Of a stretch of 6,918 bases of DNA, positions 1 through 6,823 are shown piece by piece; the stretch's first letter is position 1; the number at the start of each line of letters is the position of its first letter. The notes beneath the pieces were generated by a model. It was not told the origin of the DNA. It was given only the letters and a program-made list of their open reading frames with translations, and searched no databases. The stretch lies in NCBI GenBank assembly GCA_002317245.1, contig DCIU01000126.1, positions 164 through 7,081 on the forward strand, in the 5' to 3' direction. Origin of the DNA: Lachnospiraceae bacterium UBA1718 (GTDB taxonomy: Bacteria > Bacillota > Clostridia > Lachnospirales > Lachnospiraceae). The translations under genes and the position numbers were made by a program.

Positions 1-111
1 CTTGAGGTATATCAGGGAGGCTGGCATGTATTCCAGCAGATGCCATTACCAAGGGCGGCGCATGCAGTGGACAATATAGCTGCTTTTATTAACAACGTAT
101 ATTACAGGTAG
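1..111 (+). CDS. alpha/beta hydrolase (esterase/lipase-like), C-terminal end only
   Basis: This is the last 36 codons of a gene that begins before the window; the reading frame is open from base 1 to the TAG at 109-111. The peptide contains GGWHVFQQMPLPRAAHAVDN followed by a hydrophobic helix. A Gly/Trp-His-Val-Phe stretch followed by an amphipathic Ala-rich helix is typical of the C-terminal end of hormone-sensitive-lipase-type alpha/beta hydrolases, where this His is the catalytic histidine of the Ser-Asp-His triad. The nucleophile and acid lie outside the window, so activity cannot be judged. Ten bases separate it from the acyltransferase gene, suggesting an operon in which an esterase works with an acyl-transfer enzyme. 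The assignment rests on a short motif and is moderately sure. Confidence 0.6.
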   Translation, partial: LEVYQGGWHVFQQMPLPRAAHAVDNIAAFINNVYYR

Positions 112-121
112 ATTGAGATAG

Positions 122-1384
122 ATGGGTCAGGATTGGTATAGATTAGACAATGTTGCTAAGGTTTTCTTAGCTAATCATAATAAGCGTGATACCAGAGTCA
201 TGAGAATTAGTTGTACTCTTAATGAAGAGATTAATCCAGAGTATTTACAACAGGCTCTGGATACAACTATGCATTTTCTTCCTGAATTCCAGGTTAGAAT
301 CCGCAGAGGCTTCTTCTGGCATTACATGGAGGAGACAGACGTCAGGGCTATTGTAAGTGAGGATAAGGACAGAGCATGTCCAATTCTCTATGGCAATAAC
401 TATAGAGGGATTCTTCACTTCAGAGTTACTTACTATGGCAACAGAATTAACATAGATATGTTCCATGCCCTGTCAGATGGTACAGGTGCCCTTAGATTCA
501 TTAAGCTGCTTACACTTAATTATCTGAAGATTGCTCATCCGGGCAAGCTTGATGAGGTATCCCTTGATGGTGGTGCATCAGATGACGACAGACTTCGTAA
601 CAGTTATGCCCAGTTCTACGAGGATACAGATGGAGCAATTCCTAAGAACATCCTTAACAAGAAGAAGAAAGCCTACCATATCATGAGCAAGAAGCTCCCC
701 TATGATCAGCTTCAGTTCTTTGAGATTCATTTCGAGACAGACAAGCTTCTTAAGAGAGCTAAGGAGATGGGTGTTACCCTTACAAGCTACCTTGGTGCAG
801 AGCTGATGATAGCTATCAATAAGGACAGGCCATTCAGCTCCAAGCGTAAGCCAATTACAATTACGCTTCCAGTCAACCTTCGCAATTACTATCCTAGTGA
901 GACTATGCGTAATTTCTTCAATAATGTTGATGTAAGTCATGAGTTTGATGGAACGGAGACGGTAGAGTCCTTATCAAAAATGTTTGATGAGAAGCTCAGA
1001 GCAAGCGTTACTCCAGAGATGATTCGCAAGCAGATGAACAGATATGAGAGCATGGAGCGACTCTTCTTCACAAGAATGGTTCCCCTTGCTATCAAGCAGC
1101 CAGTAGTCAAGTTCTTCAGCAAGAAGGAGAGCAAGACTGTTACAGCCGTATTGTCTAACCTGGGACCACAGAAGGTTCCAGAGGCGATGTCTGAATATAT
1201 ACAGAGCTTCTCGGACTATTGTAGTACTGAGAGACTCTTCATCACTACGACCAGCTTCGGTAACGATATGGTAATGGGCATAGCATCTGCTTACTCGGGA
1301 ACCGGTGTTATAAGGAAGCTGATTGGAGCCCTTAGAGAGGAAGGAAGCGAAGTTACAGTATATGCTTCCGAGGTAATTCGTTAA
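122..1384 (+). CDS. condensation-domain / alcohol acetyltransferase-like protein (COG4908-type)
   Basis: A 420-residue protein resembling the chloramphenicol-acetyltransferase/NRPS-condensation fold, as in alcohol acetyltransferases and COG4908 proteins. Residues 114-120 read FHALSDG, the HHxxxDG active-site motif with Phe in place of the first His; the second, catalytic His (H115) and the Asp-Gly pair (119-120) remain. Other family-like stretches are the N-terminal WYRLDN (5-10), PVNLRNYYPSE (250-260) followed by NFFNN (264-268), and VLSNLGP (343-349), which corresponds to the conserved turn near the C-terminal half. There is no carrier-protein domain, signal peptide or membrane helix, so it should be a stand-alone cytosolic acyltransferase. 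The ATG at 122 fits the family N-terminus, although only a weak purine stretch precedes it. The stop codon overlaps the next ATG (TAATG), indicating translational coupling. The substrate is unknown; transfer of an acyl group to an alcohol or amine is inferred. Confidence 0.75.
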   Translation: MGQDWYRLDNVAKVFLANHNKRDTRVMRISCTLNEEINPEYLQQALDTTMHFLPEFQVRIRRGFFWHYMEETDVRAIVSEDKDRACPILYGNNYRGILHFRVTYYGNRINIDMFHALSDGTGALRFIKLLTLNYLKIAHPGKLDEVSLDGGASDDDRLRNSYAQFYEDTDGAIPKNILNKKKKAYHIMSKKLPYDQLQFFEIHFETDKLLKRAKEMGVTLTSYLGAELMIAINKDRPFSSKRKPITITLPVNLRNYYPSETMRNFFNNVDVSHEFDGTETVESLSKMFDEKLRASVTPEMIRKQMNRYESMERLFFTRMVPLAIKQPVVKFFSKKESKTVTAVLSNLGPQKVPEAMSEYIQSFSDYCSTERLFITTTSFGNDMVMGIASAYSGTGVIRKLIGALREEGSEVTVYASEVIR

Positions 1385-2040
1385 TGAAGAAATGTCCAAG
1401 TTGTAATATAAATGTGGGCGGCAACAGAAGGACCTGTCCAGTCTGCCAGAGCGGCCTGATGGGTGAGAGTTCTGTGAGCTTCTGGCCAGAGATGAAGAAG
1501 CTAAGACTCCAGTCCTTCTTCTACAAGCTTCAGCTCTTCTTAGTTCTGGCTCTTGCTTCTGTAAGCTTAGCCCTGGACTTCCTGCTTGATATTAACACAG
1601 GCAAGCACTGGAGCCTGCCGGTTGTGCTCTGGGTAATTACTCTTGAGCTGCTTATACGTCACTTCCTTAAGAAGAGTGTTGTGGTAGCCGCAATTGTAAC
1701 AGACACAGCCATTCATATAGTGCTCCTGCTAATCTTCACAGGCTGGTATCTGGGTTTCCTTAACCCAATAATCATGCATGTGGTTCCGGGAGTTGTAATG
1801 GCCCTGCTTGTGGCCAACCTGGTCTTCTCACTACTTGATAGACAGGGAAATGCGATAGTATATCTGCTGGCCAATATTATCATTGGCGCAGTGCCTTATA
1901 TTGTAATGTATCTATTCCATAAGGATATTCCACTTACCTGGACAATATGCCTTATGGTTACAGTAGTCATCTTCATTGGAATATGCGTATTCAGGGGAAA
2001 ATCGGTGACAACTGAGGTACAGAAGAGAATGTCGCTGTAA
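1384..2040 (+). CDS. zinc-ribbon six-helix membrane protein (DUF6320-like)
   Basis: A 218-residue protein that begins with a compact zinc ribbon: CPSC at residues 4-7 and CPVC at 18-21, giving four Cys ligands. A cytoplasmic linker follows, then about six hydrophobic segments near residues 49-68, 76-95, 99-125, 128-151, 155-177 and 184-204. The C-terminus is short and basic. This architecture matches the DUF6320 family, which from memory often sits beside alpha/beta hydrolase and condensation-type genes in Lachnospiraceae; the family name has not been checked by search. Its ATG lies within the stop codon of the acyltransferase gene, a one-base overlap, so the two proteins are probably made in linked amounts and may interact. 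No catalytic motif is visible. A role as a membrane anchor, transporter or lipid-handling partner is inference only. Confidence 0.7.
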   Translation: MKKCPSCNINVGGNRRTCPVCQSGLMGESSVSFWPEMKKLRLQSFFYKLQLFLVLALASVSLALDFLLDINTGKHWSLPVVLWVITLELLIRHFLKKSVVVAAIVTDTAIHIVLLLIFTGWYLGFLNPIIMHVVPGVVMALLVANLVFSLLDRQGNAIVYLLANIIIGAVPYIVMYLFHKDIPLTWTICLMVTVVIFIGICVFRGKSVTTEVQKRMSL

Positions 2041-2044
2041 TTGT

Positions 2045-2049
2045 GGAGG
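2045..2049 (+). promoter_or_regulatory. Shine-Dalgarno site that sets the HAD phosphatase start
   Basis: GGAGG lies five bases before the ATG at 2055. The in-frame GTG at 2043 overlaps this site and would have no ribosome site of its own, so the ATG at 2055 is preferred over the longer reading. Confidence 0.75.
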
Positions 2050-2054
2050 ATTGG

Positions 2055-2672
2055 ATGTACGACGGTATAATTTTTGATGTTGATGGAACAGTATGGGACT
2101 CTACCCCTATTGTGGAGGAGGCATGGAATGCAGCCCTTGAGGAAGCAGGATATGCGGAGAGAGTAACAGCTGACAGATTAAAGGGTCTATTTGGACTTCC
2201 AATGGATGATATCATTGCAGATATTCTTCCACAGGCGACTGCAGAGGAGAGAGCTAAGTTCGCTCCATACTGTTTCAAGTATGAGCATGACTATCTGGCA
2301 GTAAGAGGCGGAATAGTATACGAAGGCTTTGGCGAGATGCTGGAAGAACTTTCTAAGAAGTACCCTCTTTTTATCGTAAGTAACTGTCAGGCTGGCTATA
2401 TTGAACTGATGCTTAAGAAGACGGGCTTTGGGCCATATATTAAGGATCATCTCTGTCCGGGAGATACGAACCTTCTTAAAGCAGATAATATAAGATTGAT
2501 TAGTGAACGCAATGGGCTTAAGCACCCAATCTATGTGGGGGATACTCAGATGGATGCTAATGCCTGCAAGGATGCCGAAGTACCTATCGTATTCTGTGCC
2601 TATGGATTTGGCAGTGTAGAGGAACCAGAATATGTAGTTAATTCTCCGATGGAGATTCTTGATATTTTTTAG
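2055..2672 (+). CDS. HAD-superfamily phosphatase (subfamily IA, phosphoglycolate-phosphatase-like)
   Basis: A 205-residue soluble hydrolase with all four HAD motifs, numbered from the ATG at 2055. Motif I is FDVDGT, with nucleophile D8 and acid/base D10. Motif II is IVSN with S109. Motif III is the lysine K142 in NLLKADN. Motif IV is VGDTQMD with D163 and D167, which bind Mg2+. The region between motif I and about residue 85 is helical and fits a C1 cap, as in phosphoglycolate and beta-phosphoglucomutase relatives. It should dephosphorylate a small phosphorylated metabolite, but the cap does not reveal which one. A longer reading from GTG at 2043 adds four residues and is less likely, because a strong GGAGG sits five bases before the ATG. 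The gene starts 14 bases after the membrane-protein gene and is followed after 20 bases by the chemoreceptor gene. Confidence 0.88.
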   Translation: MYDGIIFDVDGTVWDSTPIVEEAWNAALEEAGYAERVTADRLKGLFGLPMDDIIADILPQATAEERAKFAPYCFKYEHDYLAVRGGIVYEGFGEMLEELSKKYPLFIVSNCQAGYIELMLKKTGFGPYIKDHLCPGDTNLLKADNIRLISERNGLKHPIYVGDTQMDANACKDAEVPIVFCAYGFGSVEEPEYVVNSPMEILDIF

Positions 2673-2692
2673 TATTTGGATGGGGGACGCTT

Positions 2693-4618
2693 ATGAAACT
2701 AAGAGGTAAGATGCAGCTAATTATTGGAGCTATCGTTGCAGTAATGCTTATGGCTTTAGGTATTATTTCAACACAGATAAGCTACCAGGCTCTTATTGAT
2801 AATGTTAAGAGCAACATGGAATCATCAACAGAGGTTGGAGGCAACAATGTTAAGTCGCTGCTTGCTATATACAGCAGTATTGCAGAGACAACAGGAAGAG
2901 ACGTAGTACTCCTATCTGGTGCTACCAATGAAGCCAAGGGCAACAGAATTGATGATCTTGCAGAGCATTACGGATTCACCAGTGGTAATATCCTTGACAT
3001 TAATGGTGTCAGCCTTAAGGACGGAACAGATTTCGGCGACAGAGCCTATGTTCAGAAGGCTTTGGCTGGCGAAGTTAATATATCAGATATCACTCTTAGT
3101 AAGCTTACAGGAGCTTATGGCTTCAGTGTGGCTGCTCCACTCATTACATCAGGCGGAGAAGTCCAGGGCGTTGTATATTACAGAATGGATGTAGATTTCA
3201 TGGATGCAATCGTTGCATCTATGAAGGTTAGTGATAACAGTATTGCCTATATAGTTGACAAGGACAGCAAGGTTATTGTTCATCCTAATAAGGACCTTAT
3301 TAATGAGCTCGTTCTCGCAGATGAGCCAGGTAGCCTTGGCGAGATTGGAAAGGCAATCACAGCTGGCAAGGCGGGCGACGGAACATATGAGGCAGATGGT
3401 GCTGAATATATCTGTGCATATGCTCCAATCGATGGAACTGATGGCTGGACAATGGTTATTGAGGCTCCATCAAGGGATTTCAGAAAGATTACCAATGGAA
3501 TCCTTAAGCAGATGGGAATAATTGAGGTTATTCTTATTATTGTCAGCGCCTTCATTGCAGGCCTCTATGCAGTTAATATAAGTAAGAAGGTTGAGTACTC
3601 AGTTGGCGAACTTGTTAAGGTGGCAGATGGAGACTTCAGTTCGGATATAAAGAGATCGACAAGCAAGGATGAACTGGGACTGCTTATTAATACAACCAGT
3701 GACCTCCAGCAGACCATGAAGGGAATTGTTGGCGAGACTAATAAGATTCTTGGTGCAATGGCGTCCTACGACCTCACCAGCGCTGATATGACATCATATC
3801 CTGGCGAGTTCAACAGCATCGCGGTATCTGTTAATAATATCAAGGCTATACTTAAGGATATTATCTCTGAGGTTAAGGAGACAGCTAACCATGTGGGCGT
3901 TGGCTCCAAGGAGCTCTCTGATGCAGCTGAGAACCTTTCTGCAGGAACAGTCGCACAGGCTAACTCAATTGTTATGGTGGCTACGGATGTAGATGATATG
4001 GCAGCCAGCGTAGCTAATATTTCTGAGAGTGGCAAGAAGGTAAATGACCAGTTATCTGATCTTAATGAGCAGATTAATATTGGAAACAGTGAGATGACTA
4101 CACTCCTTGATATCGTTAAGGATGTTGAGAGCATGTCTAATGATATTCGTAAGATTGTTGGAGCTATTGATTCCATTGCCTTCCAGACTAATATCTTAGC
4201 TCTTAATGCTGCAGTAGAATCGGCTTCAGCCGGTGAGCATGGAAGAGGATTCGCAGTTGTTGCTGATGAGATTGGTAATCTGGCAAACAAGTGTAGCGAT
4301 TCATCTAAGCAGACAGAGGAACTTATTGGCAAGGTAATTGCCAGAGTTAAGCAGGCCAAGACCAGTGCGGATTCGACCTTCGCGTCTCTGTCCAAGGTTG
4401 TTGACAGTGCATCTGTTATATCAGAAGCCTTTGACAAGATTAATAAGGATACAACAGAGCAGGCAGCTCGTTCAGTTAACGTTAAGAATGAGGTTAACAA
4501 GATTTCTGATGTAGTTCAGAATAATACGGCAGCAGCTGAAGAGACGGCAGCCGCATCCGAGACATTATCAGATCAGGCACTTAATCTCAAGGATGTGATC
4601 AACAGATTTGTGATTTAA
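2693..4618 (+). CDS. methyl-accepting chemotaxis protein with extracellular Cache domain
   Basis: A 641-residue transmembrane chemoreceptor. Residues 9-28 form the first membrane helix and 274-296 the second. Between them lies an extracellular domain of about 245 residues that looks like dCache_1, with DFGDRAYVQKALAGE (113-127) and IAYIVDKDSKVIVHP (184-198) resembling conserved Cache strands. A HAMP-like segment covers about 295-345. The cytoplasmic coiled-coil signalling domain carries the conserved hairpin tip at 496-530, including AFQTNILALNAAVESASAGE and then GRGFAVVADEIGNLA, which contacts CheA and CheW. Glu/Gln- and Ala-rich stretches on either side, such as AEETAAASE near 615-623, fit methylation helices. 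There is no C-terminal CheR-tethering pentapeptide. GGGGGA five bases before the ATG is a good ribosome site. The ligand is unknown: the usual amino-acid-binding signature of Cache receptors is not obvious. The channel gene follows after four bases. Confidence 0.95.
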   Translation: MKLRGKMQLIIGAIVAVMLMALGIISTQISYQALIDNVKSNMESSTEVGGNNVKSLLAIYSSIAETTGRDVVLLSGATNEAKGNRIDDLAEHYGFTSGNILDINGVSLKDGTDFGDRAYVQKALAGEVNISDITLSKLTGAYGFSVAAPLITSGGEVQGVVYYRMDVDFMDAIVASMKVSDNSIAYIVDKDSKVIVHPNKDLINELVLADEPGSLGEIGKAITAGKAGDGTYEADGAEYICAYAPIDGTDGWTMVIEAPSRDFRKITNGILKQMGIIEVILIIVSAFIAGLYAVNISKKVEYSVGELVKVADGDFSSDIKRSTSKDELGLLINTTSDLQQTMKGIVGETNKILGAMASYDLTSADMTSYPGEFNSIAVSVNNIKAILKDIISEVKETANHVGVGSKELSDAAENLSAGTVAQANSIVMVATDVDDMAASVANISESGKKVNDQLSDLNEQINIGNSEMTTLLDIVKDVESMSNDIRKIVGAIDSIAFQTNILALNAAVESASAGEHGRGFAVVADEIGNLANKCSDSSKQTEELIGKVIARVKQAKTSADSTFASLSKVVDSASVISEAFDKINKDTTEQAARSVNVKNEVNKISDVVQNNTAAAEETAAASETLSDQALNLKDVINRFVI

Positions 4619-4622
4619 TAAT

Positions 4623-5507
4623 ATGGAAACTAAGAAGCTGGATAGGGACAGAATTAAAAACAGAATATACTGTATTTTAGAGATAGGAACAAGGAACGAT
4701 TTCCTAAGTACATTCTTTGATTTCTTCATTGTTACTATGATTCTGATTAATCTGGCAGTTACACTGGCATTTACATTCTCTTACTTTGATAAGTATGAGA
4801 ATGTGTTAGATGCCATTGAATTGATAACTGTAGTGATATTTACTGTGGAATATATTCTTAGATTATGGACTGCAGACCAGAAGTACACAGACTTAAGTAC
4901 AGTGAAGGCAGCGCTGCGATTTGCAGTGTCTTTCTATGGAATAATTGACTTGCTTACATTCCTTCCATACTATACTCCTATGGTTTATTCTACGGGAATT
5001 GTCGCATTTAGAATTCTTAGAATCTTTAGAATTTTCAGACTCTTCAGAGTTAATGCCCAGTATGATGCCTTCAACGTTATTACGAGCGTATTATATGAGA
5101 AACGTAATCAGCTGATATCAAGTGTCTGCCTGATATTCATTATGATGCTTGCTTCTAGCCTTGCTATGTATTCCTTCGAACACGAAGCTCAGCCGGAAGC
5201 CTTTAAGAATGCCTTTTCTGGCATGTGGTGGTCAGTATCTGCCATGCTTACGGTTGGATATGGTGATATATACCCAATTACCATTGCAGGAAGAATACTT
5301 GCCATCATTACAGCTTTTTTAGGAGTTGGAATGGTAGCCATTCCAACTGGTATTATAAGTGCTGGTTTTGTTCAGCAGTATACTGCCATTAAGAGTGGAG
5401 TAGAGGCTAACAATCAGACTGATCCTGATTTTCTGGATTGTGCGAACTGTCCATGGCGTCAGGCGTATCTGCAGGACCACCCTGAACCTTCTCATCGATA
5501 TCTTTAA
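4623..5507 (+). CDS. voltage-gated potassium channel subunit (Kv-like, six-helix)
   Basis: A 294-residue ion-transport protein that should assemble as a tetramer in the membrane. S1 is near residues 30-52, S2 62-81 (E76, R80), S3 97-116 (D109), S5 163-185, the pore loop 195-213 and S6 221-249. S4 carries Arg at every third position (R130, R133, R136, R139, R142), a complete voltage sensor. The filter TVGYGD at 210-215 is the K+-selective signature. The cytoplasmic tail is only about 45 residues with no RCK/TrkA-N domain, and contains CANC (273-276). The ATG lies four bases after the chemoreceptor stop codon and has no clear Shine-Dalgarno sequence, so translation probably depends on coupling to the upstream gene. 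The last 101 bases overlap the convergent aldolase gene. K+ flux in response to depolarisation is well supported; a link to chemotaxis is inferred from position. Confidence 0.93.
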   Translation: METKKLDRDRIKNRIYCILEIGTRNDFLSTFFDFFIVTMILINLAVTLAFTFSYFDKYENVLDAIELITVVIFTVEYILRLWTADQKYTDLSTVKAALRFAVSFYGIIDLLTFLPYYTPMVYSTGIVAFRILRIFRIFRLFRVNAQYDAFNVITSVLYEKRNQLISSVCLIFIMMLASSLAMYSFEHEAQPEAFKNAFSGMWWSVSAMLTVGYGDIYPITIAGRILAIITAFLGVGMVAIPTGIISAGFVQQYTAIKSGVEANNQTDPDFLDCANCPWRQAYLQDHPEPSHRYL

Positions 5508-6729
5508 GGGTGGCAGCTGTAAGGGCATAGTCCTTGAGCTTAGAATAGCTGTCCCTGTATATATCGCGCATATGAGCGGCAGTCTTACGGGGCAGTGGCT
5601 TAATAGCTGGGATAAGATGTGCAATAACAGCAGCCATACATCCCTTCTCAAGAACCAGTGCAGCTGCAGCAACATCATCTTCACTTATACCGGTACATAT
5701 AGCGCCGCCTGAACTAACAAGAATTGCTGAATGATCAGTAATTGCCTTTTCAATACTGCGAATTCTTCGTAGCTTATTCCTAAATATTCTAATCTTTATA
5801 TTCTTAATATCAGTTCCAATAATCTGAGCCTGATCATCAATATATGGCTTAAAGCCCTTACCAAGCTTACTTATTGTATTTATAAATGGAGTCTTTACGT
5901 GCTTAATGTAATTAACATTAACGTCCTGATAGATTAGGTCGTGGAGCATAGCAATACCACGAAGGCCTCTTGGCACATCACTTCTCTTGGACTTGGCCGC
6001 ATAACCTACAGGCCAGCTTGCTTCTTTGCCATCGACGGTAAGGAAGATATATCCATCCTTCCTGTAGCTTTCACCGAAGTCAGTATCAACTGTTCTGTCA
6101 GCGGTCTCTAAGAAGCTTGACGCAAGGTAATTATATCTGTTCTCACATACTTCTTCTGTAGTAGTCGAGAGTAGAAAAGCTTCGTCATAATCAGCTCCCA
6201 TGCAGAGCACACCGTGGCTCTTTAAGAAGAGAGACTTGCTCTCGGGATTCTTGCGAATACAGTTACGTACATTCTTAGCCAGTGCATCTGAACAACAGAT
6301 GGCATACTTGGCGCAGGGAAGGGTGTCACTTAGTATCTGCTCGTAATTCTGACGATTATTATCAATACTTGTATTGTATGTATGGATATCCTCCAGATCA
6401 TCAGCCATAACAGAGATTGCTGAAGCATATACCTGGTGAGTATGGATGACGAAGTTAACCTCTGGCTTCTCGCGATAGACAACCGCATGGGTTGCAACCT
6501 CTCCGGATGGCTTAATCTCTCCCTCATAGGAACAGTCCTTGATATTAACAATTACAATATCCTCAGGGATTAAGCTGTCGTAGCTTCTTCCGCTTGGGGT
6601 AATGACGAACTGTGTATCTGATATTCTGGCACTGATGTTGCCCCAGGTTCTGGCAATCAGTCCATTTTCAACTAATGCAAGACCAGCCTTAATAACCAGC
6701 TCCCTGGCTTCTAATAATTCATAACTCAT
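5407..6729 (-). CDS. class II aldolase/adducin-family protein with a second, degenerate aldolase-like half
   Basis: A protein of 440 residues from the preferred start. The N-terminal half (about 1-210) is a full class II aldolase/adducin domain of the L-fuculose-phosphate aldolase type: GNIS (30-33), TPSG (44-47), SGE with putative catalytic E77, HTH (96-98) and SHG with H172, so the three zinc-binding histidines and the acidic residue are present. The C-terminal half (about 245-405) has a similar layout: DDQAQIIGTDI resembles an aldolase strand, and LVSSGGAICTG parallels FLKSHGVLCMG. It lacks the HxH pair and the third His, so it is probably non-catalytic. The last 35 residues are polar and low in complexity, and their codons overlap the channel gene. 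An ATG at 6741 would add four residues, but GAGGG sits five bases before the ATG at 6729. A retro-aldol or epimerase reaction on a phosphosugar is likely; the substrate is unknown. Confidence 0.85.
   Translation of the reverse strand: MSYELLEARELVIKAGLALVENGLIARTWGNISARISDTQFVITPSGRSYDSLIPEDIVIVNIKDCSYEGEIKPSGEVATHAVVYREKPEVNFVIHTHQVYASAISVMADDLEDIHTYNTSIDNNRQNYEQILSDTLPCAKYAICCSDALAKNVRNCIRKNPESKSLFLKSHGVLCMGADYDEAFLLSTTTEEVCENRYNYLASSFLETADRTVDTDFGESYRKDGYIFLTVDGKEASWPVGYAAKSKRSDVPRGLRGIAMLHDLIYQDVNVNYIKHVKTPFINTISKLGKGFKPYIDDQAQIIGTDIKNIKIRIFRNKLRRIRSIEKAITDHSAILVSSGGAICTGISEDDVAAAALVLEKGCMAAVIAHLIPAIKPLPRKTAAHMRDIYRDSYSKLKDYALTAATLKDIDEKVQGGPADTPDAMDSSHNPENQDQSDC
5477..5513. repeat. inverted repeat at the channel stop codon
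   Basis: CCACCCT at 5477-5483 pairs perfectly with AGGGTGG at 5507-5513 across a 23-base loop; the right arm begins at the last base of the channel stop codon. No T-run follows on either strand, the loop is long, and the whole element lies inside the aldolase coding region. A role in RNA 3'-end stability or partial termination is possible, but chance is a fair explanation. Confidence 0.25.
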
Positions 6730-6734
6730 ACTAA

Positions 6735-6739
6735 CCCTC
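6735..6739 (-). promoter_or_regulatory. ribosome binding site that sets the aldolase start
   Basis: On the minus strand GAGGG is followed by five bases and then the ATG at 6729. The upstream in-frame ATG at 6741 overlaps this site; its own nearest purine-rich run (AGGAG, 6764-6760) is 18 bases away, too far for normal initiation. The protein therefore most likely starts MSYELLEAREL. Confidence 0.6.
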
Positions 6740-6744
6740 ATGTC

Positions 6745-6763
6745 GGAGCGGTTTTAATGCTCC
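6745..6763 (-). repeat. short inverted repeat in the aldolase mRNA leader
   Basis: GGAGC and GCTCC form a five-base-pair stem around a nine-base loop, just before the aldolase translation start. On the minus strand the left arm is part of AGGAGC, a ribosome-site-like sequence, so the stem would hide it. The stem is short and may be coincidental. Confidence 0.3.
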
Positions 6764-6791
6764 TAATCTGAAAAACTCTCTACACAAAAAG

Positions 6792-6800
6792 ATTATATCA
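6792..6800 (-). promoter_or_regulatory. extended -10 promoter for the aldolase gene
   Basis: The minus strand reads TGATATAAT: a perfect TATAAT hexamer with the TGN extension. No good -35 hexamer lies 16-18 bases upstream, which is common for extended -10 promoters. Transcription would begin near 6785, giving a leader of about 56 bases before the ATG at 6729. Confidence 0.6.
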
Positions 6801-6808
6801 CATTTATC

Positions 6809-6817
6809 TGTTATAAT
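6809..6817 (+). promoter_or_regulatory. extended -10 promoter for the translation GTPase
   Basis: TGTTATAAT gives a perfect TATAAT with a TGN extension and no recognisable -35 box. The usual distance from -10 to start site places the first transcribed base at about 6824, the A of the GTPase ATG. This predicts an mRNA with no, or almost no, 5' leader. Confidence 0.6.
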
Positions 6818-6823
6818 ATGCCC

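Noticed and set aside
974..1399. A 141-codon minus-strand open frame across the 3' end of the acyltransferase gene
   Set aside because: The plus-strand protein is conserved through this stretch, including VLSNLGP, and the antisense translation has no recognisable domain. It is treated as a shadow frame.
2043..2054. GTG at 2043 as the start of the HAD phosphatase
   Set aside because: It overlaps the GGAGG that is ideally placed for the ATG at 2055, and has no ribosome site of its own; the HAD motif I sits at the usual distance from the later Met.
3766..4500. A 244-codon open frame on the minus strand inside the chemoreceptor gene
   Set aside because: It lies antisense to the conserved coiled-coil signalling domain, its translation is Ser/Leu/Ala-rich with no family resemblance, and no ribosome site or promoter supports it. 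The repetitive codon use of the receptor explains the open frame.
5375..5386. A perfect 12-base palindrome, GCAGTATACTGC
   Set aside because: It sits inside channel codons just after S6, has no T-run or matching copies elsewhere that I could see, and lies far from any promoter. A single 12-base palindrome in this length is compatible with chance.
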